Shown here: one piece after another, positions 9,164 to 18,368 of the stretch | How the letters are laid out: each line of letters starts with the position of its first letter | Numbering within the stretch: position 1 is the stretch's first letter | Assembly (NCBI RefSeq): GCF_004296935.1 | Contig: NZ_SCVH01000013.1 | Span: 1 to 53,871 of the forward strand | Length of the DNA: 53,871 nucleotides | Direction of reading: 5' to 3' | From: Reyranella sp. | GTDB taxonomy: Bacteria > Pseudomonadota > Alphaproteobacteria > Reyranellales > Reyranellaceae | Notes under the pieces: generated by a model | Database searches by the model: none | What the model was told of the DNA's origin: nothing | What the model saw: only the letters and a program-made list of their open reading frames with translations | Position numbers and translations under genes: made by a program

Positions 9164-10173
9164 CGCCGCAACAGACAACAATCGCCGTAGGAATAGAAGC
9201 GGTATCGCTCGCTCACCGCATGCGCATAGGCTTCCTTGACGCGCTCCAGCCCGGCGAAGGCCGCCACCAGCATGAACAGCGTCGAGCGCGGCAGATGGAA
9301 GTTGGTGAGCAGGAGATCGACGGCGCGAAACTGAAACCCGGGGGTGATGAAGATATCGGTCTCGCCGGTCCAGGCGCGCATCGGCCCGGTTCGGGCGACC
9401 GACTCGAGCAAGCGGAGCGAGGTCGTGCCGATCGAGACCACGCGCCCGGCCGCGGCGATGGCCTGGGCGGTGGCCTGCGGGACCTCGCCCCATTCGGAAT
9501 GCATGACATGCCGATCGGTATCGTCCACCCGCACCGGCTGGAAGGTGCCGGCGCCGACATGCAGGGTGACGCCGGCGGTGGTGACGCCCGCCTCCGCCAG
9601 GGCCGCCATGAGCGCAGGCGTGAAATGGAGGCCCGCGGTTGGCGCCGCGACCGAGCCGTCGACCTTGGCGAACAGAGTCTGGTAGTCGGCGCGGTCCCGC
9701 GCATCGGCCGTGCCACCGCGGATGTAAGGGGGCAGGGGTACCGCGCCGCCCTGTTCGAGGGCTGTGAGAAAATCGTGACCGCCCCGGTCGAAAACCAGCA
9801 CGACCGAGCCGTCCTCGTTCTTGGCTGCAACAGTGGCGCCCAGGCCACCCGCAAAGGCCAACGCATCGCCGATCTGCAGCCGCTTGGTCGGCCGGGCGAA
9901 GGAGAGCCAATGGCCGGCGCCGAGGTCGCGGATCAGCAGCGCCTCGACCTTGCCGCCGCCGGGCCGCGTGCCCAGCAGCCGCGCCGGAATCACCTTGGTG
10001 TCGTTGAAGACCAGCAGGTCGCCCTTGCGCAGCAGCTTCGGCAGGTCGCGCACGCCGCGGTCGTGAAGCCCATCAGGTGCCACGTCGAGCAGGCGCGCGG
10101 CATCCCGCGGCGAGACCGGCCGCTGGGCGATGAGATCCTGGGGCAGCTCGAAGTCGAAGAGATCGACTCGCAT
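9160..10173 (-). CDS. queA: S-adenosylmethionine:tRNA ribosyltransferase-isomerase
   Basis: 337 residues. It transfers and isomerises the ribosyl part of AdoMet onto preQ1-tRNA to give epoxyqueuosine, the step after Tgt. Recognised from [69 protein letters not shown] and [37 protein letters not shown]. The ATG at 10173 is the conserved start; the frame extends upstream into the neighbouring gene and that part is not coding. It overlaps tgt by four bases and begins five bases after the metallo-hydrolase stop. Confidence 0.97.
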   Translation of the reverse strand: MRVDLFDFELPQDLIAQRPVSPRDAARLLDVAPDGLHDRGVRDLPKLLRKGDLLVFNDTKVIPARLLGTRPGGGKVEALLIRDLGAGHWLSFARPTKRLQIGDALAFAGGLGATVAAKNEDGSVVLVFDRGGHDFLTALEQGGAVPLPPYIRGGTADARDRADYQTLFAKVDGSVAAPTAGLHFTPALMAALAEAGVTTAGVTLHVGAGTFQPVRVDDTDRHVMHSEWGEVPQATAQAIAAAGRVVSIGTTSLRLLESVARTGPMRAWTGETDIFITPGFQFRAVDLLLTNFHLPRSTLFMLVAAFAGLERVKEAYAHAVSERYRFYSYGDCCLLRR

Positions 10174-10178
10174 CGGTG

Positions 10179-11306
10179 TCAGGTCTGGCCGATATCCATG
10201 ACCTCGGCGTCCGAATCGTCGGACGGCGGCTGCGGATGGACGTCGACCAGAGCCACGAAGCGATGCACGCCGTCGACCACCGTGCGCTTCACGCGGGCGC
10301 GGGTCTCGAGGCAATGCAGATGCGCCAGGGTCTCGCCGAAGGCGAAGACGATCTGGTTGTTGTCAAGATGGCGCGGGAACAGCACCGGCACCATGTCCCA
10401 GCCGGTGGCGCCCTCGGCGCCGCGCTGGGCGATGGCGTGGGTGATGTCGTTCAACCGGGCATCGTGATGAGCCACGAGCTGGTCGAGCCGGGTGTGCAGG
10501 CCGATGAAGGGGAAGCCGTGGGAGGGCAGCACCAGCGCGTCGGCCGGCAGGCGGCGGAAGCGCGAGAAGCCGTCGAGGAACCAAGTGAGCGCGTCGGCCA
10601 GCGGTTCGTTGGGCCACACGCCGACATTGGTGCTGATCTTGGGCAGCACCTGGTCGCCCGCGATCATGACGTTGAGCTCGGGGCACCACAGCGAGGCATG
10701 CTCGGGCGCATGGCCGCGGCCCACGATCACGTCCCAGCGGTGGCCGCCCAGGGTGATGGGATGCGCATGGATCATGCGCTGGAAGGTGGTCGGCAGCGGT
10801 GCCACGCCCTTGGCATAGCCGCCCTTGTGGCGATGGAAGTTGGCGATGCGGTCCGGCGGCACGCCGTTCCGCGCCACATGCGCGGCGCGCGTGTCCTCGC
10901 TTTCGACGAAGTCGTTGCGCGCGGCCTGCGCACTCATGTATTCGCCCAGCGTCATCCACAGCGGCGCGTTCCACTTCTCGCACAGCCAGCCCGCGAGGCC
11001 GATATGGTCGGGATGGAGGTGCGTGCCGATCACGCGCGTCACCGGCTTGCCGCCAAGCTTCTCGGCGAAGATCTTCTCCCACAAGTCGCGCGTCGCCTGC
11101 GTGTTGATGCCGGTGTCGACGATGGTCCAGCCGTCCTTCTCCTCGACCAGCCACAGGTTGATGTGATTGAGCTGGAACGGCAGCGGCATGCGCAGCCAGT
11201 AGATGCCGGGGGCGACGTTCTTGATGTCGCCGGGCTCAGGCACGTCGCCGCAGGGAAAGCGCAGCTGCGCCAGCAGGCGCTGGGATTCGGTGATCATGTC
11301 GGGCAT
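10179..11306 (-). CDS. MBL-fold metallo-hydrolase
   Basis: 375 residues. The metallo-beta-lactamase signature THLHPDHIG (His96, His98, Asp100, His101) binds two metals. [12 protein letters not shown] and LPSHGFPF supply the later His ligands and IAGDQVLP the bridging Asp. A C-terminal winged-helix-like tail follows ([15 protein letters not shown]). This architecture is that of hydrolytic MBL proteins such as glyoxalase II-like or LACTB2-like enzymes. The substrate is unknown. It lies between purD (32 bases upstream) and queA (five bases downstream), probably in one transcript, without an obvious functional link to either. Confidence 0.9.
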   Translation of the reverse strand: MPDMITESQRLLAQLRFPCGDVPEPGDIKNVAPGIYWLRMPLPFQLNHINLWLVEEKDGWTIVDTGINTQATRDLWEKIFAEKLGGKPVTRVIGTHLHPDHIGLAGWLCEKWNAPLWMTLGEYMSAQAARNDFVESEDTRAAHVARNGVPPDRIANFHRHKGGYAKGVAPLPTTFQRMIHAHPITLGGHRWDVIVGRGHAPEHASLWCPELNVMIAGDQVLPKISTNVGVWPNEPLADALTWFLDGFSRFRRLPADALVLPSHGFPFIGLHTRLDQLVAHHDARLNDITHAIAQRGAEGATGWDMVPVLFPRHLDNNQIVFAFGETLAHLHCLETRARVKRTVVDGVHRFVALVDVHPQPPSDDSDAEVMDIGQT

Positions 11307-11338
11307 GACCCTAACTTAGCGGTCGCGACCCTCGGGTG

Positions 11339-12616
11339 TCACGGCTTCCGGCCGACTGCCCGCCATGCGATATCGCGCCGGCAGAAGCCCTCCGGCCAGT
11401 CGATCAGGTCGACGGCGCGATAGGCCCGCTCCCTGGCTTCCTCGACGGTGGGGGCCATGGCGCTGACGTTCAGCACGCGGCCACCATTGGCCAGGAGGCG
11501 GCTGCCGTCGGCTTTCGTGCCGGCATGGAAGATTTCGACGCCCTCGACCTTGGCCGCCTCGGCAACGCCGCGAATCTCGCTGCCATTCTTGTAGGCATCG
11601 GGATAACCCCTGGTTGCCAGGATGACGGTGAGCGCTGCCTCGTCGGACCAGCGGAGGTCGAGATGGTCGAGTCCGCCGTCGGCGCAGGCGATCAGCGCCG
11701 GCACGAGATCGGACTTCAGCCGCATCATCAGCACCTGGGTTTCGGGATCGCCGAAGCGGCAGTTGAACTCGACCAGCCGCGGGCCCTTCGCGTCGATCAT
11801 CACGCCCACATAAAGCACGCCCTTGAACGGCGTGCCGTCCTTGGCCATCGCGCGAACGGTCGGCAGCACGATCTCGTCCATCGTGCGCTTCTGCATGGCG
11901 GCGTCGAACACCGGCGCCGGCGAATAGGCGCCCATGCCGCCGGTGTTCGGGCCCTTGTCGCCGTCGAAGGCGCGCTTGTGGTCCTGGGCGCCGACCATCG
12001 GCAGCACATGCTCGCCGTCGCAGAGCGCGAAGAAGCTCGCCTCCTCGCCTTGCATGAACTCTTCGATCACAACCGAGGCGCCGGCCGCGCCGAAGCGGTT
12101 GCCCGACAACATGTCGCGCACGGCTTCGATCGCCTGGTCGACCGTCTCGGCCACGATCACGCCCTTGCCGGCGGCGAGCCCGTCGGCCTTGACCACGATC
12201 GGCGCGCCCCACGCCTTGATATAGGCGATCGCCTTGTCGAGGTCGGTGAAGCGCTCATAGGCGGCGGTCGGGATGTTGTGGCGTCGGCAGAGCTCCTTGG
12301 TGAAGCTCTTGGACCCTTCGAGCTGGGCCGCCGCCTTGGACGGCCCGAACACTTTGATGCCTGCGGCCGTGAAACCGTCGGCCATGCCCGCCACCAAAGG
12401 CGCATCGGGGCCGATCACGACGAAGTCGATCTTCAGGCGCTGGGCCAGCGCTACCTGGCCCGCGATATCCTCGGCGCCGACAGCGACGCATTCGGCGACC
12501 TGGGCGATGCCGGCATTGCCGGGGGCGCAGTAGAGCTTTGTGCACAGCGGCGAGGCCGAAATGGCCCAACACAGCGCATGTTCGCGGCCGCCGCCGCCCA
12601 CCACCAAGATTCGCAT
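11339..12616 (-). CDS. purD: Phosphoribosylamine--glycine ligase
   Basis: 425 residues. It is the ATP-dependent second step of purine synthesis and makes glycinamide ribonucleotide. The start MRILVVGGGGREHALCW is the dinucleotide-fold N-terminal domain. The ATP-grasp region has VVKADGLAAGKGV, and the family signature FDGDKGPNTGGMGAYSP and FNCRFGDPETQ are present. The ATG at 12616 is chosen because the conserved N-terminus begins there. It is divergent from xseA, with 58 bases between the start codons for both promoters. Confidence 0.97.
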   Translation of the reverse strand: MRILVVGGGGREHALCWAISASPLCTKLYCAPGNAGIAQVAECVAVGAEDIAGQVALAQRLKIDFVVIGPDAPLVAGMADGFTAAGIKVFGPSKAAAQLEGSKSFTKELCRRHNIPTAAYERFTDLDKAIAYIKAWGAPIVVKADGLAAGKGVIVAETVDQAIEAVRDMLSGNRFGAAGASVVIEEFMQGEEASFFALCDGEHVLPMVGAQDHKRAFDGDKGPNTGGMGAYSPAPVFDAAMQKRTMDEIVLPTVRAMAKDGTPFKGVLYVGVMIDAKGPRLVEFNCRFGDPETQVLMMRLKSDLVPALIACADGGLDHLDLRWSDEAALTVILATRGYPDAYKNGSEIRGVAEAAKVEGVEIFHAGTKADGSRLLANGGRVLNVSAMAPTVEEARERAYRAVDLIDWPEGFCRRDIAWRAVGRKP

Positions 12617-12674
12617 GGCGAGGCTTTGACCACAGTTTGCGCCGTGGGCACAAGCGGCTAGGCTGCGCCCACCC

Positions 12675-14207
12675 ATGGATAACCTCGATCCGCCGGGCGC
12701 CGCGGGCGCCGCCGCCGGCAATGTCCCGGAATTCTCGGTTTCCGAGCTCTCGTTCGCGCTGAAGCGCGAGATCGAGACGGCGTTCCCGCGCGTGCGGGTA
12801 CGCGGCGAGATCAGCCAGCCCTCGTTCCCACGCTCCGGCCACTGCTATTTCCGCCTGAAGGACGAGAATGCCGTGATCGACGGCGTCGCCTGGAAGGGCA
12901 CGATCCCCCGGCTGGGGATCAAGATCGAGGAGGGGCTGGAGGTCATCGCCACCGGCAAGCTCACGACCTATGCCGGCTCCTCGCGCTACCAGATCATCGT
13001 CGACCGCCTCGAACTGGCCGGCGAAGGTGCGCTGCTAAAACTGCTGGAAGACCGGCGCAAGAAGCTGCAGGCCGAGGGCCTGTTCGATCCGGACCGCAAG
13101 CGGCAGCTGCCCTTCCTGCCCGAGGTGATCGGCGTCGTGACCTCGCCCTCGGGCGCCGTGATCCGCGACATCCTGCATCGCCTGGCCGACCGCTTTCCGC
13201 GCCACGTGCTGGTCTGGCCGGTCGCGGTCCAGGGCGAGAAGGCCGCGGCCGAAGTGGCGGCCGCCATCGCCGGTTTCAACAGGCTCGCCTTTGGCGGGCC
13301 CGTCCCGCGGCCCGACGTGTTGATCGTGGCGCGTGGCGGCGGCAGCCTCGAAGATCTCTGGGCCTTCAACGAGGAGATCGTGGTCCGCGCCGCCGCGGCC
13401 TCGGAGATCCCGCTGATCTCGGCCGTCGGCCATGAGACCGACACGACCCTGATCGATTTCGCCTCCGACCGCCGCGCGCCGACGCCGACCGCGGCGGCCG
13501 AGATGGCCGTGCCGGTGCGCGCCGACCTCCTGACCGAGACGCTGGATTACGCCAAGCGGCTGGCCGGCGGCATGACCCGACTGCTGCGCGAATCGACCAT
13601 GGAACTCGCGGGCCTCGCCCGTGGCCTCGGCGATCCGCGCCGCCTGATCGAGGAACGCCAGCAGCGGCTTGACGTCAGTGGCGAGCGGCTAACGCTGGCC
13701 GCGCGCCAGCTCGTCGATCGCCAGGCCAACGCGCTGGCAGCGGCGCGGCTTGCGAGCCCCCAGCGGGTGATCGAGGCCAAGCAGCAGCTTCTCGTCGGCG
13801 AAGTGCGGGCGCTCGATGGGGCGATGAAGCGATTCAAGAGCGATGCCCTGCAAAAGTACGACCGGGCTTTCGAGCGCCTCGAGCAGTTCGGCGACCGTCT
13901 GAAGCGTCACGGCAGCGACCTGCTGCAGAACGGCCAGCGGCAGGTCGACCAGGCGGCCAAGCTTCTGGAGAGCTATTCCTTCCACTCGGTTCTGAACCGC
14001 GGCTTCGCCCTGGTGCGCGACCAGGATGGCCAGCCTGTGCTGGCCGCCGCCGGTACGAGCCTGGGCCAGGCGATCAGCATCGAGTTCGCCGACGGCCGTG
14101 TCGGCGCCCGGGTGACGGATGGGGCGGCCGGTACGCCCAAGCCCGCCGTGCCACCGGCTCCGCGTCGCCGCGACGGCGGCAGCGGCAATCAGGGCTCGTT
14201 GTTGTAG
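12675..14207 (+). CDS. xseA: Exodeoxyribonuclease VII large subunit
   Basis: 510 residues. It is the catalytic subunit of the single-strand-specific exonuclease VII. The N-terminal OB domain (FSVSELSFALKREIETAF, VRGEISQPSFPRSGHCYFRLKDE) is followed by the catalytic core with VIGVVTSPSGAVIRDI, IVARGGGSLEDLWAFN and SAVGHETDTTLIDFASD RRAPTPTAAAE (a space is inserted here). A long helical region comes next and then a C-terminal SYSFHSVLNRGFALVRD segment. The small subunit gene xseB is not in this window. The RraA-like gene starts 11 bases downstream. Confidence 0.97.
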   Translation: MDNLDPPGAAGAAAGNVPEFSVSELSFALKREIETAFPRVRVRGEISQPSFPRSGHCYFRLKDENAVIDGVAWKGTIPRLGIKIEEGLEVIATGKLTTYAGSSRYQIIVDRLELAGEGALLKLLEDRRKKLQAEGLFDPDRKRQLPFLPEVIGVVTSPSGAVIRDILHRLADRFPRHVLVWPVAVQGEKAAAEVAAAIAGFNRLAFGGPVPRPDVLIVARGGGSLEDLWAFNEEIVVRAAAASEIPLISAVGHETDTTLIDFASDRRAPTPTAAAEMAVPVRADLLTETLDYAKRLAGGMTRLLRESTMELAGLARGLGDPRRLIEERQQRLDVSGERLTLAARQLVDRQANALAAARLASPQRVIEAKQQLLVGEVRALDGAMKRFKSDALQKYDRAFERLEQFGDRLKRHGSDLLQNGQRQVDQAAKLLESYSFHSVLNRGFALVRDQDGQPVLAAAGTSLGQAISIEFADGRVGARVTDGAAGTPKPAVPPAPRRRDGGSGNQGSLL

Positions 14208-14218
14208 GGAGAAATTTG

Positions 14219-14950
14219 ATGACGAACGCGCCGCTGTCGGCCGAGACGATGAAGAACTTTTTGTATGCCAGCACGGCCACGGTCTCGATGCAGATGCTGA
14301 AGCGCGGGTTCCGCAATTGCGCCATCAGCGGCATCAGGCCGCTCAATCCCAACGCGGCGCGTCTGGTCGGCCCGGCTTACACGTTGCGCTATATCCCGAG
14401 CCGTGAGGATCTCGACAAGCCGCCGTCGCCCAGCGATCCGCCAAACGCCCAGCGCACGGCGATCGAGGAGTCTCCGCCGGGCTCGGTGCTGGTGATCGCC
14501 ACCGAAAGCAACACGCGCTCCGGCACGCTGGGCGATATCCTGGCGCTCAGGCTGAAGGCCCGCGGCATCGCGGGCGTGCTGAGCGACGGCGCCATGCGCG
14601 ACACGCCGGTGATCGGCAGATTCGACTTCCCGGTCTACTGCGCCGCCGCCGCCGCGCCGCCCAGCATGGCCAACCTGCGCCCTGTCGAGGTGCAGACGCC
14701 GGTCGGTATCCGCGGTGTGCCGGTCTATCCCGGCGACGTGATCGTGGCCGATGAGGATGGCGCCATCGTCGTGCCGCGTCCCATCGCTGACGAGGTCGCC
14801 CGCGATTCCTTCGAGCAGGAGCGGCTGGAGAAGTTCGTCGCCATCCGCGTCGGCCAGGGCCACCCGATCACCGGCACCTATCCGCCCAACGACGAGACCA
14901 GGAAGCTCTACCAGGCCTGGATCAAGGCCGGCGAGCCGGCGGGCGGTTGA
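14219..14950 (+). CDS. RraA-family aldolase/decarboxylase-like protein
   Basis: 243 residues. The RraA fold covers bacterial 4-hydroxy-4-methyl-2-oxoglutarate/CHA aldolases, oxaloacetate decarboxylases and the RNase E inhibitor RraA. The aldolase signature Asp-x20-Arg-Asp is complete here: Asp106 in SGTLGDILAL and Arg127-Asp128 in SDGAMRD. VIVADEDGAIVVP follows. That favours a metal-dependent lyase over a pure RraA regulator. A TTG three bases upstream is an alternative start. It follows xseA by 11 bases, with no metabolic partner visible. Confidence 0.82.
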   Translation: MTNAPLSAETMKNFLYASTATVSMQMLKRGFRNCAISGIRPLNPNAARLVGPAYTLRYIPSREDLDKPPSPSDPPNAQRTAIEESPPGSVLVIATESNTRSGTLGDILALRLKARGIAGVLSDGAMRDTPVIGRFDFPVYCAAAAAPPSMANLRPVEVQTPVGIRGVPVYPGDVIVADEDGAIVVPRPIADEVARDSFEQERLEKFVAIRVGQGHPITGTYPPNDETRKLYQAWIKAGEPAGG

Positions 14951-14961
14951 GGAGGAGTCGT

Positions 14962-15396
14962 ATGTACCGTCCGATCGCCGCCGCCTTGCTGCTCGCGTTG
15001 GCGGGTTGCCAGTCTTCTACCGTGGCGATGGCGCCGCCCGGCCAGGACTCCGCCGGCAAGCAGTTCGGACCGCCGCCGGCCGGCATGGGCGCGCTCTATT
15101 TCTTCAATCCGGCGACCGCGAGCCCGGTCCTCAACGTGACGGTCGATGGGCTGGAGGTCGGCCAGCTCGGAACCCGGACCTGGATGCGCGCCGAACTGGC
15201 CGCCGGGCATCACGTACTGCGTTGCCGGGGCGGCAATTCGGCGAACGCCCGGTGGGTCAACATCGCGCCGGGCGACGTGCGCTTCTTCGACGTCCAGATG
15301 CTGCCTGGCCAGTACGTCTGCTCGGTGCGCGAGACCGATCCGGGCACCGGCCGCGCCGGCGTGCTGAGCGGCAGCCGCGCCCTGCAGGGGCAGTAG
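14962..15396 (+). CDS. DUF2846-like lipoprotein
   Basis: 144 residues. MYRPIAAALLLALAGC is a lipoprotein signal peptide with lipobox LAGC, so the mature protein should be lipid-anchored through the Cys. GGAGGAG precedes the ATG at 14962; the frame is open a few codons further up but the signal peptide fixes this start. The mature part (GALYFFNP, TVDGLEVGQLGTRTWMRAELAAGHH, ISPGD-like IAPGDVRFFDV) resembles DUF2846 proteins, whose function is unknown. Confidence 0.78.
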   Translation: MYRPIAAALLLALAGCQSSTVAMAPPGQDSAGKQFGPPPAGMGALYFFNPATASPVLNVTVDGLEVGQLGTRTWMRAELAAGHHVLRCRGGNSANARWVNIAPGDVRFFDVQMLPGQYVCSVRETDPGTGRAGVLSGSRALQGQ

Positions 15397-15780
15397 TCAC
15401 CTCTTGGCGAGATCGCCGTAGGGTTTGGTGATCAGCTCGAGCAGGTGGCCGTCGGGGTCCTCGAAGTAGACACCGCGGCCGCCCCAGTAGCGGTTGATCT
15501 CGCCCGGGCCGCTCTTGTCGGGGTGTGCGTAGTAGGCAATGCCCCGGTCCTTCAGCTTCGCGAACCCGGCATCGAATTCCGCGTCGTCGACCAGGAAGGC
15601 GTAGTGCTGCGTGCGCACGTCCTTGGAATCGATGAAGTCGAGCGCAACGCCGTTGCTCGTACGCACTGGCACGAAATGGCCCCAGGGCGCTTCGGGTTGT
15701 ACGCCGAGGATGTCGGCCAGAAACTTGGCCGAGGCATGCTTGTCTTTGGCCGGAACGATGATGTGATTGAGGGCTGCCAT
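15397..15780 (-). CDS. VOC-family (glyoxalase/dioxygenase superfamily) protein
   Basis: 127 residues forming one vicinal-oxygen-chelate module. LNHIIVPAKDKHASAKFLADILG is the first beta-alpha unit and RGVYFEDPDGHLLELITKPYG the metal-ligand Glu strand. The single short module suggests a homodimer. The substrate is unknown. The ATG at 15780 has AGGAGG just upstream on this strand; the extra upstream frame is not needed. It is convergent with the lipoprotein gene, the two stop codons being adjacent. Confidence 0.82.
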   Translation of the reverse strand: MAALNHIIVPAKDKHASAKFLADILGVQPEAPWGHFVPVRTSNGVALDFIDSKDVRTQHYAFLVDDAEFDAGFAKLKDRGIAYYAHPDKSGPGEINRYWGGRGVYFEDPDGHLLELITKPYGDLAKR

Positions 15781-15945
15781 GCGACCTCCTGCGGACTTTT
15801 CTTGAATTTGGGATCGCCGCCCCGGCACGCAAGGTGCGCCGTCGCTCAATTGTAACGGGTGTGCGTTATAAAGTCAGACGGTGTGGTCGACCCAAGGAAG
15901 AAGCAAGACTCCGCTGTCCCCTCCACAAACAAGGAAAGCACCCAC

Positions 15946-16626
15946 ATGAGTGGCTTTTTCGATGCGCTGCGCGTGCAGCGCTGGGACGATCATCGCTATT
16001 ACCATCACAGCCTCGTCAACCAGTCGCTGCATTTCGTCAGTGCGACGAGCTTCCTTGTCGCCTACGTGCTGGCTTTCTCCGACCCGGCGATGGCGGCCCT
16101 GATCGGCTGGCTGGTCGCCATGACGACCCGGCAGATCGGCCATCTGTTCTTCGAGCCCCGGGGCTACGATCAGGTCAACCAGGCCACCGACGACTACAAG
16201 GAAGAGATCAAGGTCGGCTACAACATCAAGCGCAAGCTCGTGCTGCTCGCGATCTGGGCGGCCTCGCCGCTCCTGCTGGTTGCCGATCCGACGCTGCTCG
16301 GCGTCTTCGCAGCCCACGCCGATACGGCCGAGCTCGTCCGCCATGTCGGCGAGCTCTGGCTGGTCGTCGGCCTCGCCGGCATCGCCTTCCGCGCAGTCCA
16401 GCTCTTCGTCCTGCAGGATGTCCAGACCGGTCTGGTGTGGGTCACCAAGATCGCCACCGACCCGTTTCACGACATCAAGCTCTATCACCGCGCGCCGCTT
16501 CAGGTGATGGCCGGCAAGCGGCGGGGCGACGCGATCTCCCACTCGATCTCGGAGTCGATTTCCGAGGTCATCGATGAGGAGGTTGTCGAGCCGATCCCCG
16601 TCGAGGTCTCAAAGTCGGGCGTCTAG
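15946..16626 (+). CDS. Mpo1-like (DUF962-type) integral membrane protein
   Basis: 226 residues with AAGGAAAG before the ATG. The N-terminal part WDDHRYYHHSLVNQSLHFVSATSFL and the GHLFFEPRGY segment after a hydrophobic stretch recall Mpo1/YGL010w proteins (His, Asn and LH..G/S T pattern, then GH-F-E). These are iron-dependent dioxygenases of fatty-acid alpha-oxidation in yeast. About four membrane segments are predicted at roughly 25-45, 47-65, 100-117 and 135-155, and the C-terminus is acidic. The assignment is by pattern only. Its last 18 bases overlap the convergent aminotransferase gene. Confidence 0.6.
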   Translation: MSGFFDALRVQRWDDHRYYHHSLVNQSLHFVSATSFLVAYVLAFSDPAMAALIGWLVAMTTRQIGHLFFEPRGYDQVNQATDDYKEEIKVGYNIKRKLVLLAIWAASPLLLVADPTLLGVFAAHADTAELVRHVGELWLVVGLAGIAFRAVQLFVLQDVQTGLVWVTKIATDPFHDIKLYHRAPLQVMAGKRRGDAISHSISESISEVIDEEVVEPIPVEVSKSGV

Positions 16627-18339
16627 GGGACGGCCGACAACGCCGTCTGGCTTCCGGCTGCCGGCCTTCCAGGAGGCGGTGTAGTGGCTGAGCATCTCGC
16701 GCAGGATCCGCCGCTTGATGGCGCGGTCGGTGCCCAAGGCACCGATTTCCCACCAGGCGCCGCGCTGCATCGCCTCGGCCGCGGCGATGAAGCGTTCGGC
16801 CACGGCCTCGAAGTCGGCCTCGGTGTAATTGAGGCTGAAGATCAGCCGGCCGGTGCCGATCCAGCTCAGGGCCAGCCCTTCGGCCCTGAGGTAGTACTGG
16901 AACATCCAGTTGTAGCGCGACGAGCGCGTGTAGCAGACCGTCCAGATCGACGACAGGTGCGTGATCCGTACAGGCAATCCGCGGTCGGCGAGCCGGTTGT
17001 TGAGCGCGGCGGTGCGCCGGTCCCAGGTGGCGTCGAGGTCGCGGTAGAGGCCCTGCATTTCCGGCGTGTCGAGATGGCGGAGGAATTCGTTCATCGCCGC
17101 CATCACGTAGGGATGGGAGTTGAACGTGCCGCGCGCAAAGCAGATGTCGGCGGGGCGATCGTCGCGGAAGCGCTTCATGTAGCGGTGGTGTCCGCAGACG
17201 ACGCCGATGGGAAGCCCGCCGCCAACGGTCTTGCCGTAGGTCACGAGGTCGGCCTCGACGCCGAAATATTCCTGGGCGCCGCCCATGGCCAGGCGGAAAC
17301 CGACGAAGATCTCGTCGAAGATCAGCACGATGCCGCGCTCGCTGCAGACCGCGCGCAGCTCCTTCAGCCACTGGGCATAGGCGGCGCGGCCGACACTGGC
17401 GTCCGGCCGGCTGTGGACCAGGGTCGAATCGGCGGGCGCGCCATGGTTGGGGTAGAGGGCCTGCGATGGGTTGACGAGCACACAGGCGATATCGGTGCGG
17501 CTGCGCAACACCTCGAGGGTGGCTTCCGACATATCCGCCAACGTGTAGGTATCATGCGCCGGAACCGGGTTGCCCACCCCGGGCTGCACGTCGCCCCACC
17601 AGCCGTGATAGGCGCCGCACAGGCGCACGAGCTGCGGGCGCCGCGTGTGGTAGCGGGCGAGCCGCACGGCCTGCATCACCGCTTCGGTGCCCGACATGTG
17701 GAACGAGACCTCGTCCTTGCCGGAGATGCGCGCCAGGCGCGCGACATTGTCGGCGACCAGCGACGGATAGGAGCCCAGCACCGGCCCAAGCGTGCTCACG
17801 CGCTCGGCACCGCGCTCGAGGCATCCCTTGTAGAAGTCGTAGCCGAGAAGGTTCACGCCGTACGAGCCGGTAAGGTCGTAGCTGGCATTACCGTCGAGGT
17901 CGGTGACCTTGACGCCCTCCGACGAGGCGAGAAACGAGCCCATGGGGAAGCTGGTCTTGGCAAGCCGGCTGAACTGGAACGGTACGCGGTAGCCTTCGGT
18001 GAACTGCAGGTCGGAGATGTGCCGGGCCGCGTCCGCGGTCTGCTGCAGCGTCCGCTGGTATCGTGTCCGGAACAGGCGCGAGAGCCGCTCGAACTCGACG
18101 CGCCGCCGGCCGGCGACCTCGGTCGAGGCATCGTCGGCACGAAAGAAGCGGGCGTCGTCGAAGCTGTAGCTCGGCACCAGGGCGGCGATGCGGCGCGACA
18201 GCCGCGAGTGGCCGCCCAGCGAGCGGTGCTTCGCGCGCGAGAGGGTGAGCCGCGCGCGCGCTTTCACGGCCAGCAGGGCAAGCAACGGTATGGCGAGGGC
18301 GAGACCGAGTACGGTGGAAATGCCCAGGTCGATGGCCAT
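16609..18339 (-). CDS. Membrane-anchored class III (GSA-type) aminotransferase
   Basis: 576 residues. The core from about 120 to 530 is a PLP class III aminotransferase near glutamate-1-semialdehyde aminomutase. It has MSGTEAVMQAVRLAR, CGAYHGWWGD, IFDEIFVGFR (PLP-ring Asp342) and VTYGKTVGGGLPIG with Lys370 for the Schiff base. An N-terminal hydrophobic helix (about 7-25, followed by KARAR) and a roughly 90-residue linker precede the core, so it is probably tethered to the inner membrane with the catalytic part in the cytosol. It cannot be ordinary HemL, which lacks this N-terminus. It starts 29 bases from the divergent psd gene, with AGGAGG upstream of the ATG. The substrate is unknown; a lipid or amino-lipid is inferred from context. 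Confidence 0.82.
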   Translation of the reverse strand: MAIDLGISTVLGLALAIPLLALLAVKARARLTLSRAKHRSLGGHSRLSRRIAALVPSYSFDDARFFRADDASTEVAGRRRVEFERLSRLFRTRYQRTLQQTADAARHISDLQFTEGYRVPFQFSRLAKTSFPMGSFLASSEGVKVTDLDGNASYDLTGSYGVNLLGYDFYKGCLERGAERVSTLGPVLGSYPSLVADNVARLARISGKDEVSFHMSGTEAVMQAVRLARYHTRRPQLVRLCGAYHGWWGDVQPGVGNPVPAHDTYTLADMSEATLEVLRSRTDIACVLVNPSQALYPNHGAPADSTLVHSRPDASVGRAAYAQWLKELRAVCSERGIVLIFDEIFVGFRLAMGGAQEYFGVEADLVTYGKTVGGGLPIGVVCGHHRYMKRFRDDRPADICFARGTFNSHPYVMAAMNEFLRHLDTPEMQGLYRDLDATWDRRTAALNNRLADRGLPVRITHLSSIWTVCYTRSSRYNWMFQYYLRAEGLALSWIGTGRLIFSLNYTEADFEAVAERFIAAAEAMQRGAWWEIGALGTDRAIKRRILREMLSHYTASWKAGSRKPDGVVGRPLDARL

Positions 18340-18368
18340 CGGTTCTACCTAGCCTCCTCAGCTGTCAA

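Noticed and set aside
18340-18368. CTGTCAA in the psd/aminotransferase gap as a Pho box
   Set aside because: Only one half-site is present and there is no room for a -10 before psd.
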